Shown here: positions 8,714 to 16,810 of the stretch, in pieces
Layout of the letters: each line of letters begins with the position of its first letter
Position numbering within the stretch: position 1 is the stretch's first letter
From: Bradyrhizobium sp. CIAT3101
GTDB lineage: Bacteria; Pseudomonadota; Alphaproteobacteria; Rhizobiales; Xanthobacteraceae
Length of the DNA: 64,000 bases
Direction of reading: 5' to 3'
Assembly: GCF_029714945.1 (NCBI RefSeq)
Contig: NZ_CP121634.1
Location: 6,593,001 to 6,657,000 of the forward strand
The notes under the pieces: model-generated
Told to the model about the DNA's origin: nothing
What the model saw: the letters and a program-made list of their open reading frames with translations, nothing else
Databases searched by the model: none
Made by a program: the position numbers and the translations under genes

Positions 8714-10105
8714 TCAGACTCGCGCTTCCGCGAGGCTTGGCGCGCCTTCACCCTGCGGGCTGCGACGCAGATAGAACCACCAGGTCAGAGCGAGGCAGGA
8801 GGCGTAAAAGCCGAGATAGATCGCAAGCGCCAGCTGCGGCCCGCCGGTCAACGCGATCGACTTGCCGAAACCGCTCGGGATCAGATAGCCGCCGACCGCA
8901 CCGATGGCGCCGATGAAGCCGACGGCCGCACCGCTCTCGATGCTCGCCGTCTTCAGTGCGCCCGCGCGCGCCGCATCGCCCTGCCCGCGCACCTTGAACA
9001 AATTCTGCTCGCGGAAGATCGACGGGATCATGCGGTAGGTCGAGCCGTTGCCGATGCCCGTCGTGACGAACAGGATCAGGAACATCGCCAGGAAGCCGGT
9101 GAAGTCCTTGTGCCCGACGAAATAGAGCACGCCGACGGTCGCAGCAGCCATCGCCATGAAATTCCAGAAGGTGAGGACCGAACCGCCGATCTTGTCGGCG
9201 AGCAGACCGCCGAGCGGTCGCGACAGCGAGCCGACGAGCGGCCCCAGGAACGCGATCGAGATCGTCACCGTCGGAAACTGCGTCTTGATCAGCAGCGGGA
9301 ACGCAGCCGAGTAGCCGATGAAGGATCCGAACGTGCCGATATAGAGATACGCCATGATCCAGGTGTGCTTGCGCTTGACCACCGCGAGCTGGTTCCTGAT
9401 CGACGACTTCGCCGTGGTGAGGTTGTTCATGAAGAACACCGCACCAAACACCGCGATCGCGATCGGCAGCACCCACATCAGGCCGGCGTTCTGCAGGAAG
9501 ATGCCGTCGACGGGCGTCGCCTGGAACAGGTTGATGACGGCAAGCGTCATCAGGATCGGCGTCAAGAGCTGCACGCTGGAGACGCCGATATTGCCGCCGG
9601 CCGCGTTGAGGCCGAGCGCCCAGCCCTTCATCCGGTCGGGGAAGAAGAACGAGATATTGGTCATGCTGGAGGCGAAATTGCCGCCGCCGAGACCGGCGGT
9701 CGAGGCAACCAGCAGCATCAGCCAGAACGGCGTATCGGGCTGGCTCACAAAATAGGCGAGCGACAGCGTCGGGATGAACAGCACGGCTGCGCTGAAGATG
9801 GTCCAGTTCCGGCCGCCGAAGGTCGTGACGGCGAAGGTATAGGGGAAGCGCATCAATGCGCCGATCAGCCCTGGCACCGCGATGAGCTGAAACAGCTCGT
9901 CGGTGGAGTAGTGGAAGCCCGCCTGCGGCAGCTTGGTGGTGACGATGCTCCAGATCAGCCAGACCGAAAAGCCGATGTGTTCGGCAACAATCGACCAGAT
10001 CAGGTTACGCCGGGCAACGGCTTTGCCGCCCGCATTCCAGAACGCCTCATCTTCGGGGCGCCAGTCAGAAATCCAGGTCTGACTAAGAGTCGGATCCTTC
10101 GTCAT
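8714..10105 (-). CDS. narK: Nitrate/nitrite transporter, NNP family of MFS
   Basis: Twelve-helix inner-membrane porter, 463 residues. The first nitrate-signature motif GGGNFASSMTNISFFFP (about residue 145) is intact and is followed by the helix-5 segment AAGGNIGVS; a second glycine-rich signature GIGNGSTYRMIPSIF is near residue 340. It probably imports nitrate and/or exports nitrite. First gene of narK-bjgb-flp-nasC; ATG at 10105 has AGAAGGGA upstream. A promoter module shared with nrtA lies upstream. Confidence 0.95.
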   Translation of the reverse strand: MTKDPTLSQTWISDWRPEDEAFWNAGGKAVARRNLIWSIVAEHIGFSVWLIWSIVTTKLPQAGFHYSTDELFQLIAVPGLIGALMRFPYTFAVTTFGGRNWTIFSAAVLFIPTLSLAYFVSQPDTPFWLMLLVASTAGLGGGNFASSMTNISFFFPDRMKGWALGLNAAGGNIGVSSVQLLTPILMTLAVINLFQATPVDGIFLQNAGLMWVLPIAIAVFGAVFFMNNLTTAKSSIRNQLAVVKRKHTWIMAYLYIGTFGSFIGYSAAFPLLIKTQFPTVTISIAFLGPLVGSLSRPLGGLLADKIGGSVLTFWNFMAMAAATVGVLYFVGHKDFTGFLAMFLILFVTTGIGNGSTYRMIPSIFREQNLFKVRGQGDAARAGALKTASIESGAAVGFIGAIGAVGGYLIPSGFGKSIALTGGPQLALAIYLGFYASCLALTWWFYLRRSPQGEGAPSLAEARV

Positions 10106-10135
10106 TGCAAATCCCTTCTAGGCTCACCGCTGCGT

Positions 10136-10159
10136 CGTTGCAGGCTTTGCCCCCGCATG
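10136..10159 (-). promoter_or_regulatory. Conserved leader element of narK mRNA
   Basis: The minus-strand sequence reads CATGCGGGGGCAAAGCC followed by TGCAACG, matching the nrtA leader element at 13581-13603 in its flanks and in the AAAGCC core. The stem is weaker than in nrtA (GGC-AAA-GCC inside a gapped TGC/GCA pair). Candidate RNA target for the NasT antiterminator. Confidence 0.4.
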
Positions 10160-10250
10160 GAGGCGCGCGCCGAGGCCAAGCCCCGGTGGCGAGTTCACGA
10201 TGCTGATTGATGATGTTGAGGGACGTCGTCGTTGGCGTCGAACAAGGTAA

Positions 10251-10267
10251 TTCAACTTCCGTGCCAA
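10251..10267 (-). promoter_or_regulatory. Sigma54-like promoter of narK
   Basis: Minus strand TTGGCACG-N4-TTGAA matches the RpoN -24 box perfectly; the -12 box has TTGA where TTGC is usual. The copy before nrtA has the same deviation. Expected transcript start near 10240. Confidence 0.6.
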
Positions 10268-10339
10268 CTCGCCACGATCGGGAAATACAGGGAATTCAGC
10301 AGCTTATTCGAATTGCCCGAAATTTTTGCAGGGCTATTT

Positions 10340-10384
10340 CGCACGCAAATTTTGCGATTCGCTCAATCCCTGTGCGGCGCACAA
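10340..10384 (-). promoter_or_regulatory. Upstream palindromic element of narK (candidate enhancer)
   Basis: Contains TGTGCGGCGCACA (10371-10383), the inner palindrome GCGATTCGC and CGCACGC. It shares about 35 of 45 positions with 13786-13829 before nrtA and lies 73 bp upstream of the -24 box, a typical enhancer distance. NtrC is a reasonable candidate binder, but the half-site orientation differs from the enteric NtrC consensus. Confidence 0.55.
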
Positions 10385-10440
10385 GGATTGAGCTTCGTGA
10401 TTCAAAATTAGGCGCAGCGTTGTCACGCGTTAACGATGCG

Positions 10441-11235
10441 TTACGCCGCCTCGACGAAGCGATGGCGCTCGTAGAGGAATTCGAGCACGCGCTGACGGCA
10501 CTTCAGATACGTCGCGTTGGTCGCGAGTTCGAGCCGCTTGCGCGGGCGCGCGAGCGGCACCTCCAGCACCTCGCCGATGCGCGCGCTCGGCCCGTTCGTC
10601 ATCATCACGATGCGGTCGGAGAGCAGCACGGCCTCGTCGACGTCGTGGGTGATCATCAGGATTGTGTTGCCGAGCTTCTGATGCAGCGCCATCACGGAAT
10701 CCTGAAGATGGGCGCGCGTCAACGCGTCGAGTGCGCCGAACGGCTCGTCGAGCAGCAGCACCTTCGGCTCCATCGCCAATGCGCGGGCAATGCCGACCCG
10801 CTGCTTCATGCCGCCCGAGATTTCGGACGGCCGCTTGTCCCTGGCATGGGCCATCTGCACGAGGTTGAGATTGTGCATGACCCAGGCGTCGCGTTCAGCC
10901 TTCGTCTTGGCCCTGACAAAGACCTTGTCGACCCCGAGCCTGACGTTCTCGTAGACCGTGAGCCACGGCAGCAGGCTGTGGTTCTGGAACACCACGGCGC
11001 GATCGGGTCCCGGTGAATTCACCTCGCGGTTCTCCAGCAGCACGCCGCCGGTGGTCGCGGTGGTCAATCCTGCGATGATGTTGAGCAGGGTCGACTTGCC
11101 GCAGCCGGAATGGCCGATGATCGAGACGTATTGGCCCTTCTCGATCGTCAGGTTGATGTCCTTCAGCACCTCCGTGGTGGCGGCGCCGCGGGTAAAGATC
11201 TTGTCGATGTGGTCGAGCTTCAGATAGGCGGTCAT
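10441..11235 (-). CDS. nrtC: Nitrate ABC transporter ATP-binding protein
   Basis: 264-residue ABC ATPase of the NrtD/SsuB/TauB type. Walker A GHSGCGKST (about residue 42), signature SGGMKQRVGIARAL, Walker B VLLLDEPFGALDALT, and H-loop MITHDVDEA. It lacks the C-terminal substrate-binding-like extension of cyanobacterial NrtC, so it resembles NrtD/NasD; the symbol follows rhizobial usage. Third gene of nrtABC, 13 bp after nrtB. Energises nitrate uptake. Confidence 0.92.
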   Translation of the reverse strand: MTAYLKLDHIDKIFTRGAATTEVLKDINLTIEKGQYVSIIGHSGCGKSTLLNIIAGLTTATTGGVLLENREVNSPGPDRAVVFQNHSLLPWLTVYENVRLGVDKVFVRAKTKAERDAWVMHNLNLVQMAHARDKRPSEISGGMKQRVGIARALAMEPKVLLLDEPFGALDALTRAHLQDSVMALHQKLGNTILMITHDVDEAVLLSDRIVMMTNGPSARIGEVLEVPLARPRKRLELATNATYLKCRQRVLEFLYERHRFVEAA

Positions 11236-11248
11236 GTGCCCCCTCCTC

Positions 11249-12145
11249 TCAATTCTGCGCCGTGCCGCGGGTGACGATCTTGCCGAGGCCCGCGATCAGG
11301 CGGTCGAGCACGAAGCCGACGATGCCGACATAGAACAGCGCCAGAATGATCTCGCTGATGTGCGAGGAGTTCCAGGCGTCCCAGATGAAGAAGCCGATGC
11401 CGACGCCGCCGATCAGCATTTCGGCCGCGATGATGGCAAGCCACGACAGGCCGATGCCGATGCGAAGCCCCGTGAAGATGTAGGGGGCAGCGGCCGGGAT
11501 CATGATCTTGGCGAAGAACTCGAGCGGATTGAGCTGCACCACCGCGGCGACGTTGCGATAGTCCTGCGGGATGTTGCGGACGCCGACCGCAGTGTTGATG
11601 ATGATCGGCCAGATCGAGGTGATGAAGATGACGAAGATCGCCGAGGGCTGGCCATCGCGAAACGCGGCGAGCGACAGCGGCAGCCAGGCCAGCGGCGGGA
11701 TGGTCCGCAGCACCTGGAACAGCGGATCGAGCCCGCGCATCGCCCAGACCGACTGCCCCACCAGCACGCCGAGCGCGATGCCGGCAATCGCCGAGAGCGA
11801 GTAGCCGAGCGCGACGCGCTGGAGACTGGCGGAGAGGTGCCAGAACAGTCCCTTGTCGATGCCGCCATGGTCGAAGAACGGATCGAAGATCAGCTCCTTG
11901 GTGTCCTTGAACACTTTTGAGGGCGGCGGCAGCGCGGAGCCGGCGCGGCGGCAGATCAGCTCCCATACCAACGTCAGCAGCGCGATCACGACTAGCGGCG
12001 GGATGACGCGCACCGCGGTCTCCCGCGCCATCCGTGCGTAGGTTTCAGCATGCGGGGGACGCTTGGGCGTCATCGCAACGACCGGCGCGGCGATCAACGC
12101 GGGCGCCGCAGTCTCGACCTCAATCTTCGTGGCAGGCATGTTCAT
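11249..12145 (-). CDS. nrtB: Nitrate ABC transporter permease
   Basis: 298-residue BPD-type inner-membrane permease with about six helices after a long hydrophilic N-terminus (residues 1-45). Family signatures: SLQRVALGYSLSAIAGIALG and the EAA-like loop NPLEFFAKIMIPAAAPYIFTG for contact with the ATPase. It lies 57 bp after nrtA and 13 bp before nrtC, all co-directional, so it forms the channel of a nitrate importer. Confidence 0.93.
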   Translation of the reverse strand: MNMPATKIEVETAAPALIAAPVVAMTPKRPPHAETYARMARETAVRVIPPLVVIALLTLVWELICRRAGSALPPPSKVFKDTKELIFDPFFDHGGIDKGLFWHLSASLQRVALGYSLSAIAGIALGVLVGQSVWAMRGLDPLFQVLRTIPPLAWLPLSLAAFRDGQPSAIFVIFITSIWPIIINTAVGVRNIPQDYRNVAAVVQLNPLEFFAKIMIPAAAPYIFTGLRIGIGLSWLAIIAAEMLIGGVGIGFFIWDAWNSSHISEIILALFYVGIVGFVLDRLIAGLGKIVTRGTAQN

Positions 12146-12202
12146 CGAAATCCCTCTCCGGCTTCAAAGGATGCGGCCGCCCGGAGGCGGCCGCAGGCTC
12201 CA

Positions 12203-13513
12203 TCAGACTTCGACGCGCTTGATCGCGAGCGACTTCAGATAGGCAGCCGGATTTTCGGGGTCGAACACCTTGCCGTCGAAGAAGGTCTCCTTGCCGCGCG
12301 AGGTCGACGTCGGGATGTCGGAGGCCGCGACGCCGAGCGTCTTGGCCGCATCCTTCCAGAGGTCCTCGCGATTGACCTTGGCGATCAACGCCTTGGTATC
12401 GAAGCCGGGCTCGTATTTGCCCCAGCGGATATCCTCGGTGAGGAACCAGAGGTCGTGGCTCTGGAAGGGATAGGAGGCCTGGTCCTTCCAGAAGCGCATC
12501 TGCTGCGGCGAGTTGTCGACGACGCGGCCGGTGCCGTAGTCGAACTTCCCCTTCATGCGGTCGGTGATGTCCTCGACCGGGCAGTTGATCCACTGGCGCT
12601 TGGCGCAGATCACCGCGGCTTCCTCGCGGTTCTCCATCTTCTCGGCCCATTGCTGGGCTTCCATCACCGCCATCAGCAGCGCCTTCGCCGCCTTCGGATA
12701 TTTATCGACCCAGGCCGCGCGCATGCCGAACGATTTTTCGGGATGCTTGTCCCAGAGCTCGCCGGTGGTGATCGCGGTGTAACCGATCTCCTGGTGGATG
12801 AGCTGCAGATTCCAGGGCTCGCAGACGCAGAAGCAGTCCATGGTGCCAACCTTCATGTTGGCGACCATCTGCGGCGGGGGCACCACGATGGTTTCGATAT
12901 CCTTGTCGGGATCGATGCCGCCGGCGGCGAGCCAGTAGCGGATCCAGAGATCATGCGTGCCGCCAGGGAAGGTCATCGCCGCCTTCACGGCCTTGCCACC
13001 GGCCTTCTTCTTGTCGAGCGCCGCCTTGAAGGGCGCGGTGTCGATTCCGACCTTGAGGTCGGCGTATTCCTTGGAGACCGAGATGCACTGACCGTTCAGG
13101 TTCAGCCGCGCCAGGATATACATCGGCGTCGGCTGGTTGTTCTGCGTCACCTTGCCGGAGGAGATCAGATACGGCATCGGGGTCAGGATATGCGCGCCGT
13201 CGATGCCGTTGCCTTCCGATCCCAGCACGAGATTGTCGCGCGTGGTGCCCCAGGACGCCTGCTTCTGCACCTCGACATCGGGCATGCCGTATTTGGCGAA
13301 GATGCCCTTCTCCTTGGCGACGAACAGCGGGGTCGCATCGGTCAGCGCGATGAAGCCGAGCTTGGCGCCCTTGACCTCGGGGCCTGCATCCTGCGCGAAG
13401 GCGCCGGCGGGGAAGTTCAGCTTGGCGGCGGCGAGAAGAGCAGCGGTTGAGCCGGTCGCCTTCAACAATTGCCGGCGGCTCAGGCCCGAGGGCTGGCGGG
13501 TGCGCTTGGTCAT
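12203..13513 (-). CDS. nrtA: Nitrate-binding protein of ABC transporter, Tat-exported
   Basis: Periplasmic substrate-binding protein of the NrtA/CmpA family, 436 residues. The N-terminus carries a twin-arginine signal (SRRQLLKATG) followed by a hydrophobic stretch and an AFAQ cleavage region. Family motifs include KLGFIALTDATPLFVAKEKG and DCFCVCEPWN. ATG 13511-13513 is chosen because the Tat motif starts nine residues later; an in-frame ATG at 13534 is possible. First gene of nrtABC under a sigma54-like promoter. Confidence 0.93.
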   Translation of the reverse strand: MTKRTRQPSGLSRRQLLKATGSTAALLAAAKLNFPAGAFAQDAGPEVKGAKLGFIALTDATPLFVAKEKGIFAKYGMPDVEVQKQASWGTTRDNLVLGSEGNGIDGAHILTPMPYLISSGKVTQNNQPTPMYILARLNLNGQCISVSKEYADLKVGIDTAPFKAALDKKKAGGKAVKAAMTFPGGTHDLWIRYWLAAGGIDPDKDIETIVVPPPQMVANMKVGTMDCFCVCEPWNLQLIHQEIGYTAITTGELWDKHPEKSFGMRAAWVDKYPKAAKALLMAVMEAQQWAEKMENREEAAVICAKRQWINCPVEDITDRMKGKFDYGTGRVVDNSPQQMRFWKDQASYPFQSHDLWFLTEDIRWGKYEPGFDTKALIAKVNREDLWKDAAKTLGVAASDIPTSTSRGKETFFDGKVFDPENPAAYLKSLAIKRVEV

Positions 13514-13583
13514 AGGTGGTGTCGTCCTTTGCATCGTTGCAGAATTGTCGGCGTCAGTGCGCGCGAGCGGCCCGTCCGTCCGT

Positions 13584-13601
13584 TGCGCCGGCTTTGGCGC
13601 A
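13584..13601 (-). promoter_or_regulatory. Leader hairpin with AAAGCC hexaloop (candidate NasT/ANTAR site)
   Basis: Perfect six-base-pair stem TGCGCC / GGCGCA closing the hexaloop AAAGCC on the nrtA mRNA. ANTAR proteins such as NasT recognise hexaloops with A at position 1 and G at position 4, both present here. A second stem lies 11 nt upstream. Confidence 0.5.
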
Positions 13602-13612
13602 TGCGGACGCGC

Positions 13613-13630
13613 GACGGGGAGACCCCCGTC
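13613..13630 (-). promoter_or_regulatory. Leader hairpin P1 of nrtA mRNA
   Basis: Perfect seven-base-pair stem GACGGGG / CCCCGTC with loop GTCT, just upstream of the hexaloop hairpin. Its loop does not fit the A1/G4 ANTAR rule, so a dual-hairpin ANTAR motif is only half supported. Confidence 0.45.
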
Positions 13631-13695
13631 TGGTGGCGTCAGCAAATCGGATGAGAAGTCTCGCGGGACGGCATCAATGGCGTCAGCTGGAACAA

Positions 13696-13712
13696 TTCAA
13701 GCTTCGTGCCAA
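13696..13712 (-). promoter_or_regulatory. Sigma54-like promoter of nrtA
   Basis: Minus strand TTGGCACG-N4-TTGAA, the same as before narK. Perfect -24 box, -12 box TTGA instead of TTGC. Transcript start expected near 13685. Confidence 0.6.
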
Positions 13713-13785
13713 GCCAGAGAGGCAGAAAAGTCTTTTAGAATTATATGGTTAGACCGCCCGCGCCGGGTTGTCGCAGCTCCCGGCG

Positions 13786-13829
13786 CGCACGCCAAATTTG
13801 CGATTCGCTCAATTTTTGTGCGCCGCACA
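13786..13829 (-). promoter_or_regulatory. Upstream palindromic element of nrtA (candidate enhancer)
   Basis: Contains the perfect palindrome TGTGCGCCGCACA (13817-13829), GCGATTCGC and CGCACGCC. It lies 74 bp from the -24 box, one base different from the spacing at narK. Confidence 0.55.
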
Positions 13830-13858
13830 TAAACTAGGCAGGCGCCTTTCGGATGATG

Positions 13859-14776
13859 CTAGGCCGGCTCGGCCGCCTTCGTCCCCAGCGGCTTCGGCGC
13901 GATGCCACCGCCCGGCTTGAGGTGGAATTCATAGGTCATCAGGTGCCATTGCCCGCTCGCCTTGGTGCCGTCGGGCATCTCGCGGTCGTTGCGGGGCTCA
14001 ACCTTGGCGACCAGGTCGTCCTTGACCCCGAACACCACGTCGGAATCGAGATATTTGTCGCCGTCCATGAAGACGTGGGTGATCAGCGGCTCGTAGCCCT
14101 TGGCGTTGACCAGGAAGTGCACATGCGCCGGCCGCATCGGATGGCGCTTGGTCTGCACGATCATCTCGCCGACCGGGCCGTCCGTCGGGATCGGATAGCT
14201 GCACGGCAAAATCGTGCGGAAGAAGAAGCGGCCGTCAGCATCGGTGATGAAGCGCGCCCGCGCCGAGGCACCGACCTCATCATAGTTCGCCTTCTGTGAA
14301 TCGTAGAAGCCGTCATCGTCGGCATGCCAGACGTCGACGGGGACATTCGCCAGCGGCTTGCCCTTGAGATCGGTGACGCGGCTCTGCACGAACATCCGTT
14401 CGCCCGTGAGATTGTTCGGCGAGATATCGGTGCCGTGGGCGGTGATCTTGTGCTCGCCGACATAGAACGGGCCGAGCACGGTGGTCTGGGTCGCACCATC
14501 GCGGTCACGGTGGTTGACCGCATCGACCAGCATGGAGACGCCGAGCACGTCGGAGAGCAGGATGAACTCCTGGCGGGTGTCGGTGCATTTCTGGCCGGTG
14601 CGGGTCAGGAAATCGATGGCGTATTCCCACTCCTCGAAGGTGAGACCGGTTTTGCTCACGTAATCGTGCAGCGACTTCACCAATTCCTGGAGCAGGAATT
14701 TCGCACGCGGGTTTGGCGTGTTGTCGAAGCTTTTGACGACGGCTTCGGTGAGTTCGGTCTCATTGAACTGGGTCAT
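13859..14776 (-). CDS. Intradiol ring-cleavage dioxygenase, hydroxyquinol 1,2-dioxygenase type
   Basis: Non-haem Fe(III) enzyme cleaving hydroxyquinol (benzene-1,2,4-triol) or a catechol between the two hydroxyls; 305 residues. N-terminal dimerisation helices (1-100) precede the catalytic barrel. Iron ligands: Tyr158 (DGFYD), Tyr194 (CSYPIPTDGPVG), His218 and His220 (RPAHVHF). Its presence fits a gamma-resorcylate to resorcinol to hydroxyquinol route, since a decarboxylase for the first step lies at 21947-23014; catechol 1,2-dioxygenase is the alternative. Monocistronic and divergent from the serine hydrolase. Confidence 0.88.
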   Translation of the reverse strand: MTQFNETELTEAVVKSFDNTPNPRAKFLLQELVKSLHDYVSKTGLTFEEWEYAIDFLTRTGQKCTDTRQEFILLSDVLGVSMLVDAVNHRDRDGATQTTVLGPFYVGEHKITAHGTDISPNNLTGERMFVQSRVTDLKGKPLANVPVDVWHADDDGFYDSQKANYDEVGASARARFITDADGRFFFRTILPCSYPIPTDGPVGEMIVQTKRHPMRPAHVHFLVNAKGYEPLITHVFMDGDKYLDSDVVFGVKDDLVAKVEPRNDREMPDGTKASGQWHLMTYEFHLKPGGGIAPKPLGTKAAEPA

Positions 14777-14945
14777 GGTGCGTTTGCCCTTGGCTTTTCT
14801 CGTTGGCCCACAAGAGATCCTCGGGGGCTCCCTGGAGGCGTTCCAGACTGGAGCCTACACCAACCGCCGGCCCAAGCGCGACCCGCTTGGAATGAGGGCG
14901 TCATTTCGGCTATCAACTTGCCGACAAAACTGCCCGGAGGAACCG

Positions 14946-16220
14946 ATGCTCGCCCCTACCCCCGCCTCGCCCGAATCCGTGGGCATGTCCAAGGCCGCGC
15001 TCGACCGCGTCGATGCCCATCTGAAGAACCGCTATATTGACGCCGGCCGCTTCCCGGGCACGCATCTGCTGGTCTACCGCCGCGGCAAGATCGCCCACAG
15101 TTCGCTGCAGGGCCTTGCCGATGTCGAGCGCAAGGTGCCGGTCAAGGACGACACCATCTACCGCATCTATTCCATGACCAAGCCGCTCACCAGCGTCGCC
15201 TTCATGATGCTGGTCGAGGAAGGCCTGGTCGCGATCGACGAGCCCGTCGCGAAATACATTCCCGAATGGAAGAATCTCGGCGTGTTCGTCGCCGGCACTT
15301 CGCCGAACTTCCTGACCCGGCCGCCGATCCGGCCGATGCTGATCGTCGACCTCCTGCGCCACACCTCGGGGCTGACTTACGGCTTCCAGCAACGCTCCAA
15401 TGTCGATGCGGCCTATCGCGCCGAGAAAATCGGCGAAGTCGAGAAGTCAGGCACGCTCCAGGGCATGATCGAGAGCCTCGCCAAAATCCCGCTGGAGTTC
15501 TCGCCGGGTGAGTCCTGGAACTACTCGGTCTCGACCGACGTGATCGGCTATCTCGTCGGCAAGATCTCAGGGATGCCCTTCGAGCAGTTCCTGAAGCAAC
15601 GCATCCTCGATCCGCTCGGCATGACCGATACCGATTTTTACGTGCCAGCCTCGAAGGCGCACCGCTTCGCCGCCTGCTACAACGCCGATCCCGCCGGCGG
15701 ATTCACCTTCCACGCCGGCCAGCGCCGCGAGGGCCTGACGCTCCAGGACGACCCGACCAAGAGCTCGTTCCTGTCACCGCCTTCCCTCATCTCCGGCGGC
15801 GGCGGACTGTGCTCGACGATGGCGGACTATCTCACCTTCTGCCGTGCGCTGCTGAACGGCGGCGAGCTTGGCGGCGTCCGCCTGATCGGACCGAAGACGC
15901 TGGCGCTGATGACGAGCAATCACATTCCGGGCGGACAGTCGCTGCCGGAAATGTCGCGCTCGCTGTTCTCCGAGGCAAGCTACAACGGCATCGGCTTCGG
16001 TCTCGGTTTTGCCGTGACAATGCGCCCGGCGGAGACGCTGATTGCCGGCAGCCCCGGCGAATATAATTGGGGCGGCGCCGCCACGACCTCGTTCTGGATC
16101 GACCCGGCCGAAGAGCTGATCACGATCTTCATGACGCAGGTGCTGCCGTCGAGCGCCTACCCGCTCCGCCGTGAGCTGCGCAGCATGGTCTACGCCGCGA
16201 TCACCGAGAGCAATCTCTGA
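14946..16220 (+). CDS. Serine hydrolase, class C beta-lactamase/EstB-like family
   Basis: 424-residue beta-lactamase-fold hydrolase, most like esterases of family VIII. Catalytic SxxK tetrad SMTK at about residues 77-80 and the Tyr motif YSV around residue 198. No signal peptide is visible, so it is probably cytoplasmic. The start at ATG 14946 (MLAPTPASPES) is backed by GGAGGAACC just upstream. Likely an esterase or transesterase rather than an antibiotic-resistance enzyme; substrate unknown. Confidence 0.87.
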   Translation: MLAPTPASPESVGMSKAALDRVDAHLKNRYIDAGRFPGTHLLVYRRGKIAHSSLQGLADVERKVPVKDDTIYRIYSMTKPLTSVAFMMLVEEGLVAIDEPVAKYIPEWKNLGVFVAGTSPNFLTRPPIRPMLIVDLLRHTSGLTYGFQQRSNVDAAYRAEKIGEVEKSGTLQGMIESLAKIPLEFSPGESWNYSVSTDVIGYLVGKISGMPFEQFLKQRILDPLGMTDTDFYVPASKAHRFAACYNADPAGGFTFHAGQRREGLTLQDDPTKSSFLSPPSLISGGGGLCSTMADYLTFCRALLNGGELGGVRLIGPKTLALMTSNHIPGGQSLPEMSRSLFSEASYNGIGFGLGFAVTMRPAETLIAGSPGEYNWGGAATTSFWIDPAEELITIFMTQVLPSSAYPLRRELRSMVYAAITESNL

Positions 16221-16247
16221 CGTTCCTGACAACTATTCACGAAAGGT

Positions 16248-16334
16248 CGTCATGCCCGGGCTTGTCCCGGGCATCCACGTTCTTCGCGCAGCTAAGCCAA
16301 GGCGTGGATGGCCGGGACAAGCCCGGCCATGACG
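16248..16334. repeat. Dispersed inverted repeat, family B copy 1
   Basis: Two ~32-bp arms (CGTCATGCCCGGGCTTG.. and ..CAAGCCCGGCCATGACG) around a short variable centre. A second copy lies at 36794-36882. As RNA it would form a long hairpin; here it directly follows the serine hydrolase. Confidence 0.8.
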
Positions 16335-16345
16335 TTCGTTTTGGT

Positions 16346-16426
16346 TCAGTGGAAGTGGCCGATCAGATAGATGCCGCCGCCGACAACCAGCACAGCCGGC
16401 ACGGCCCACAAGATCAGAACCGGCAT
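16346..16426 (-). CDS. 26-residue hydrophobic small membrane protein
   Basis: Reads MPVLILWAVPAVLVVGGG followed by IYLIGHFH and TGA. It is one predicted transmembrane helix with a histidine-containing tail. A strong Shine-Dalgarno GAGGAGGACGAC lies just before ATG 16424-16426, which is the main reason for calling such a short frame. Located between the repeat and a small secreted protein on the same strand. Function unknown. Confidence 0.55.
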   Translation of the reverse strand: MPVLILWAVPAVLVVGGGIYLIGHFH

Positions 16427-16438
16427 TTGTCGTCCTCC

Positions 16439-16672
16439 TCAGTTTGACGAGCAGACCTTGACGGTCTTCATGCCGCTCTCGGCCTCGGTGCGCGATTTAT
16501 AGATCGTGCCCGAGGGACTGACGACGGTCATCGACGTGTCCATCGGCTTCTTGTCGACGACGGTGCACTTCTTGGTCTTGACGTCCTGCACGACGTAAAA
16601 CTCGTCGGCAGCGAACGCCGGCAGGGAAAACGCAGCAATCATCAATGCTGCGGTTGCGATCCTCAGCTTCAT
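16439..16672 (-). CDS. Small secreted hypothetical protein (77 aa)
   Basis: Signal peptide MKLRIATAALMIAAFSLPAFA with cleavage after AFA, then a mature part of about 56 residues with two cysteines (KCTVV, VCSSN) that could form a disulfide. Start at ATG 16670-16672 is supported by AGGAGGAGAG. The mature sequence resembles short periplasmic proteins common in Bradyrhizobium, but I cannot name a function. Next to the 26-residue membrane protein, 12 bp away, so possibly co-transcribed. Confidence 0.75.
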   Translation of the reverse strand: MKLRIATAALMIAAFSLPAFAADEFYVVQDVKTKKCTVVDKKPMDTSMTVVSPSGTIYKSRTEAESGMKTVKVCSSN

Positions 16673-16810
16673 TCTCTCCTCCTCCGATTGCCGGGCTTCC
16701 GCGCCCGGTCGAAACACGAACGGGAACAACTGGCAATTTGTTCCTAAGCAGCAGGAACGCTGTCCGACGTAAGAGGTTGACGCCGCGCTTATCTCGAGGA
16801 GGAAGACAAA

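Larger units (their letters stand above)
10106..10440 (-). promoter_or_regulatory. narK promoter and leader region
   Basis: 335 bp without a gene. From upstream to downstream on the minus strand: palindromic element at 10340-10384, sigma54-like promoter at 10251-10267, GACG-N10-CGTC at 10222-10239 near the expected transcript start, and a leader of about 130 nt that contains CATGCG..CAAAGCC..GCAACG (10136-10159). The same parts occur upstream of nrtA in the same order. Confidence 0.7.
13514..13858 (-). promoter_or_regulatory. nrtA promoter and structured leader
   Basis: 345 bp without a gene. It holds the palindromic element 13786-13829, a sigma54-like box 13696-13712, GACG-N10-CGTC at 13667-13684, and two stem-loops in the ~170-nt leader (13613-13630 and 13584-13601). 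This architecture suggests NtrC/RpoN control of initiation plus nitrate-dependent control in the leader. Confidence 0.7.

Noticed and set aside
10371..10383. FixK/FNR box upstream of narK
   Set aside because: The palindrome is TGTGCG-N-CGCACA and lacks TTG-N8-CAA; it does not fit the FNR family.
14946..16220. Beta-lactamase resistance gene
   Set aside because: It has the SxxK motif but no signal peptide and looks like family VIII esterases, so resistance is not supported.
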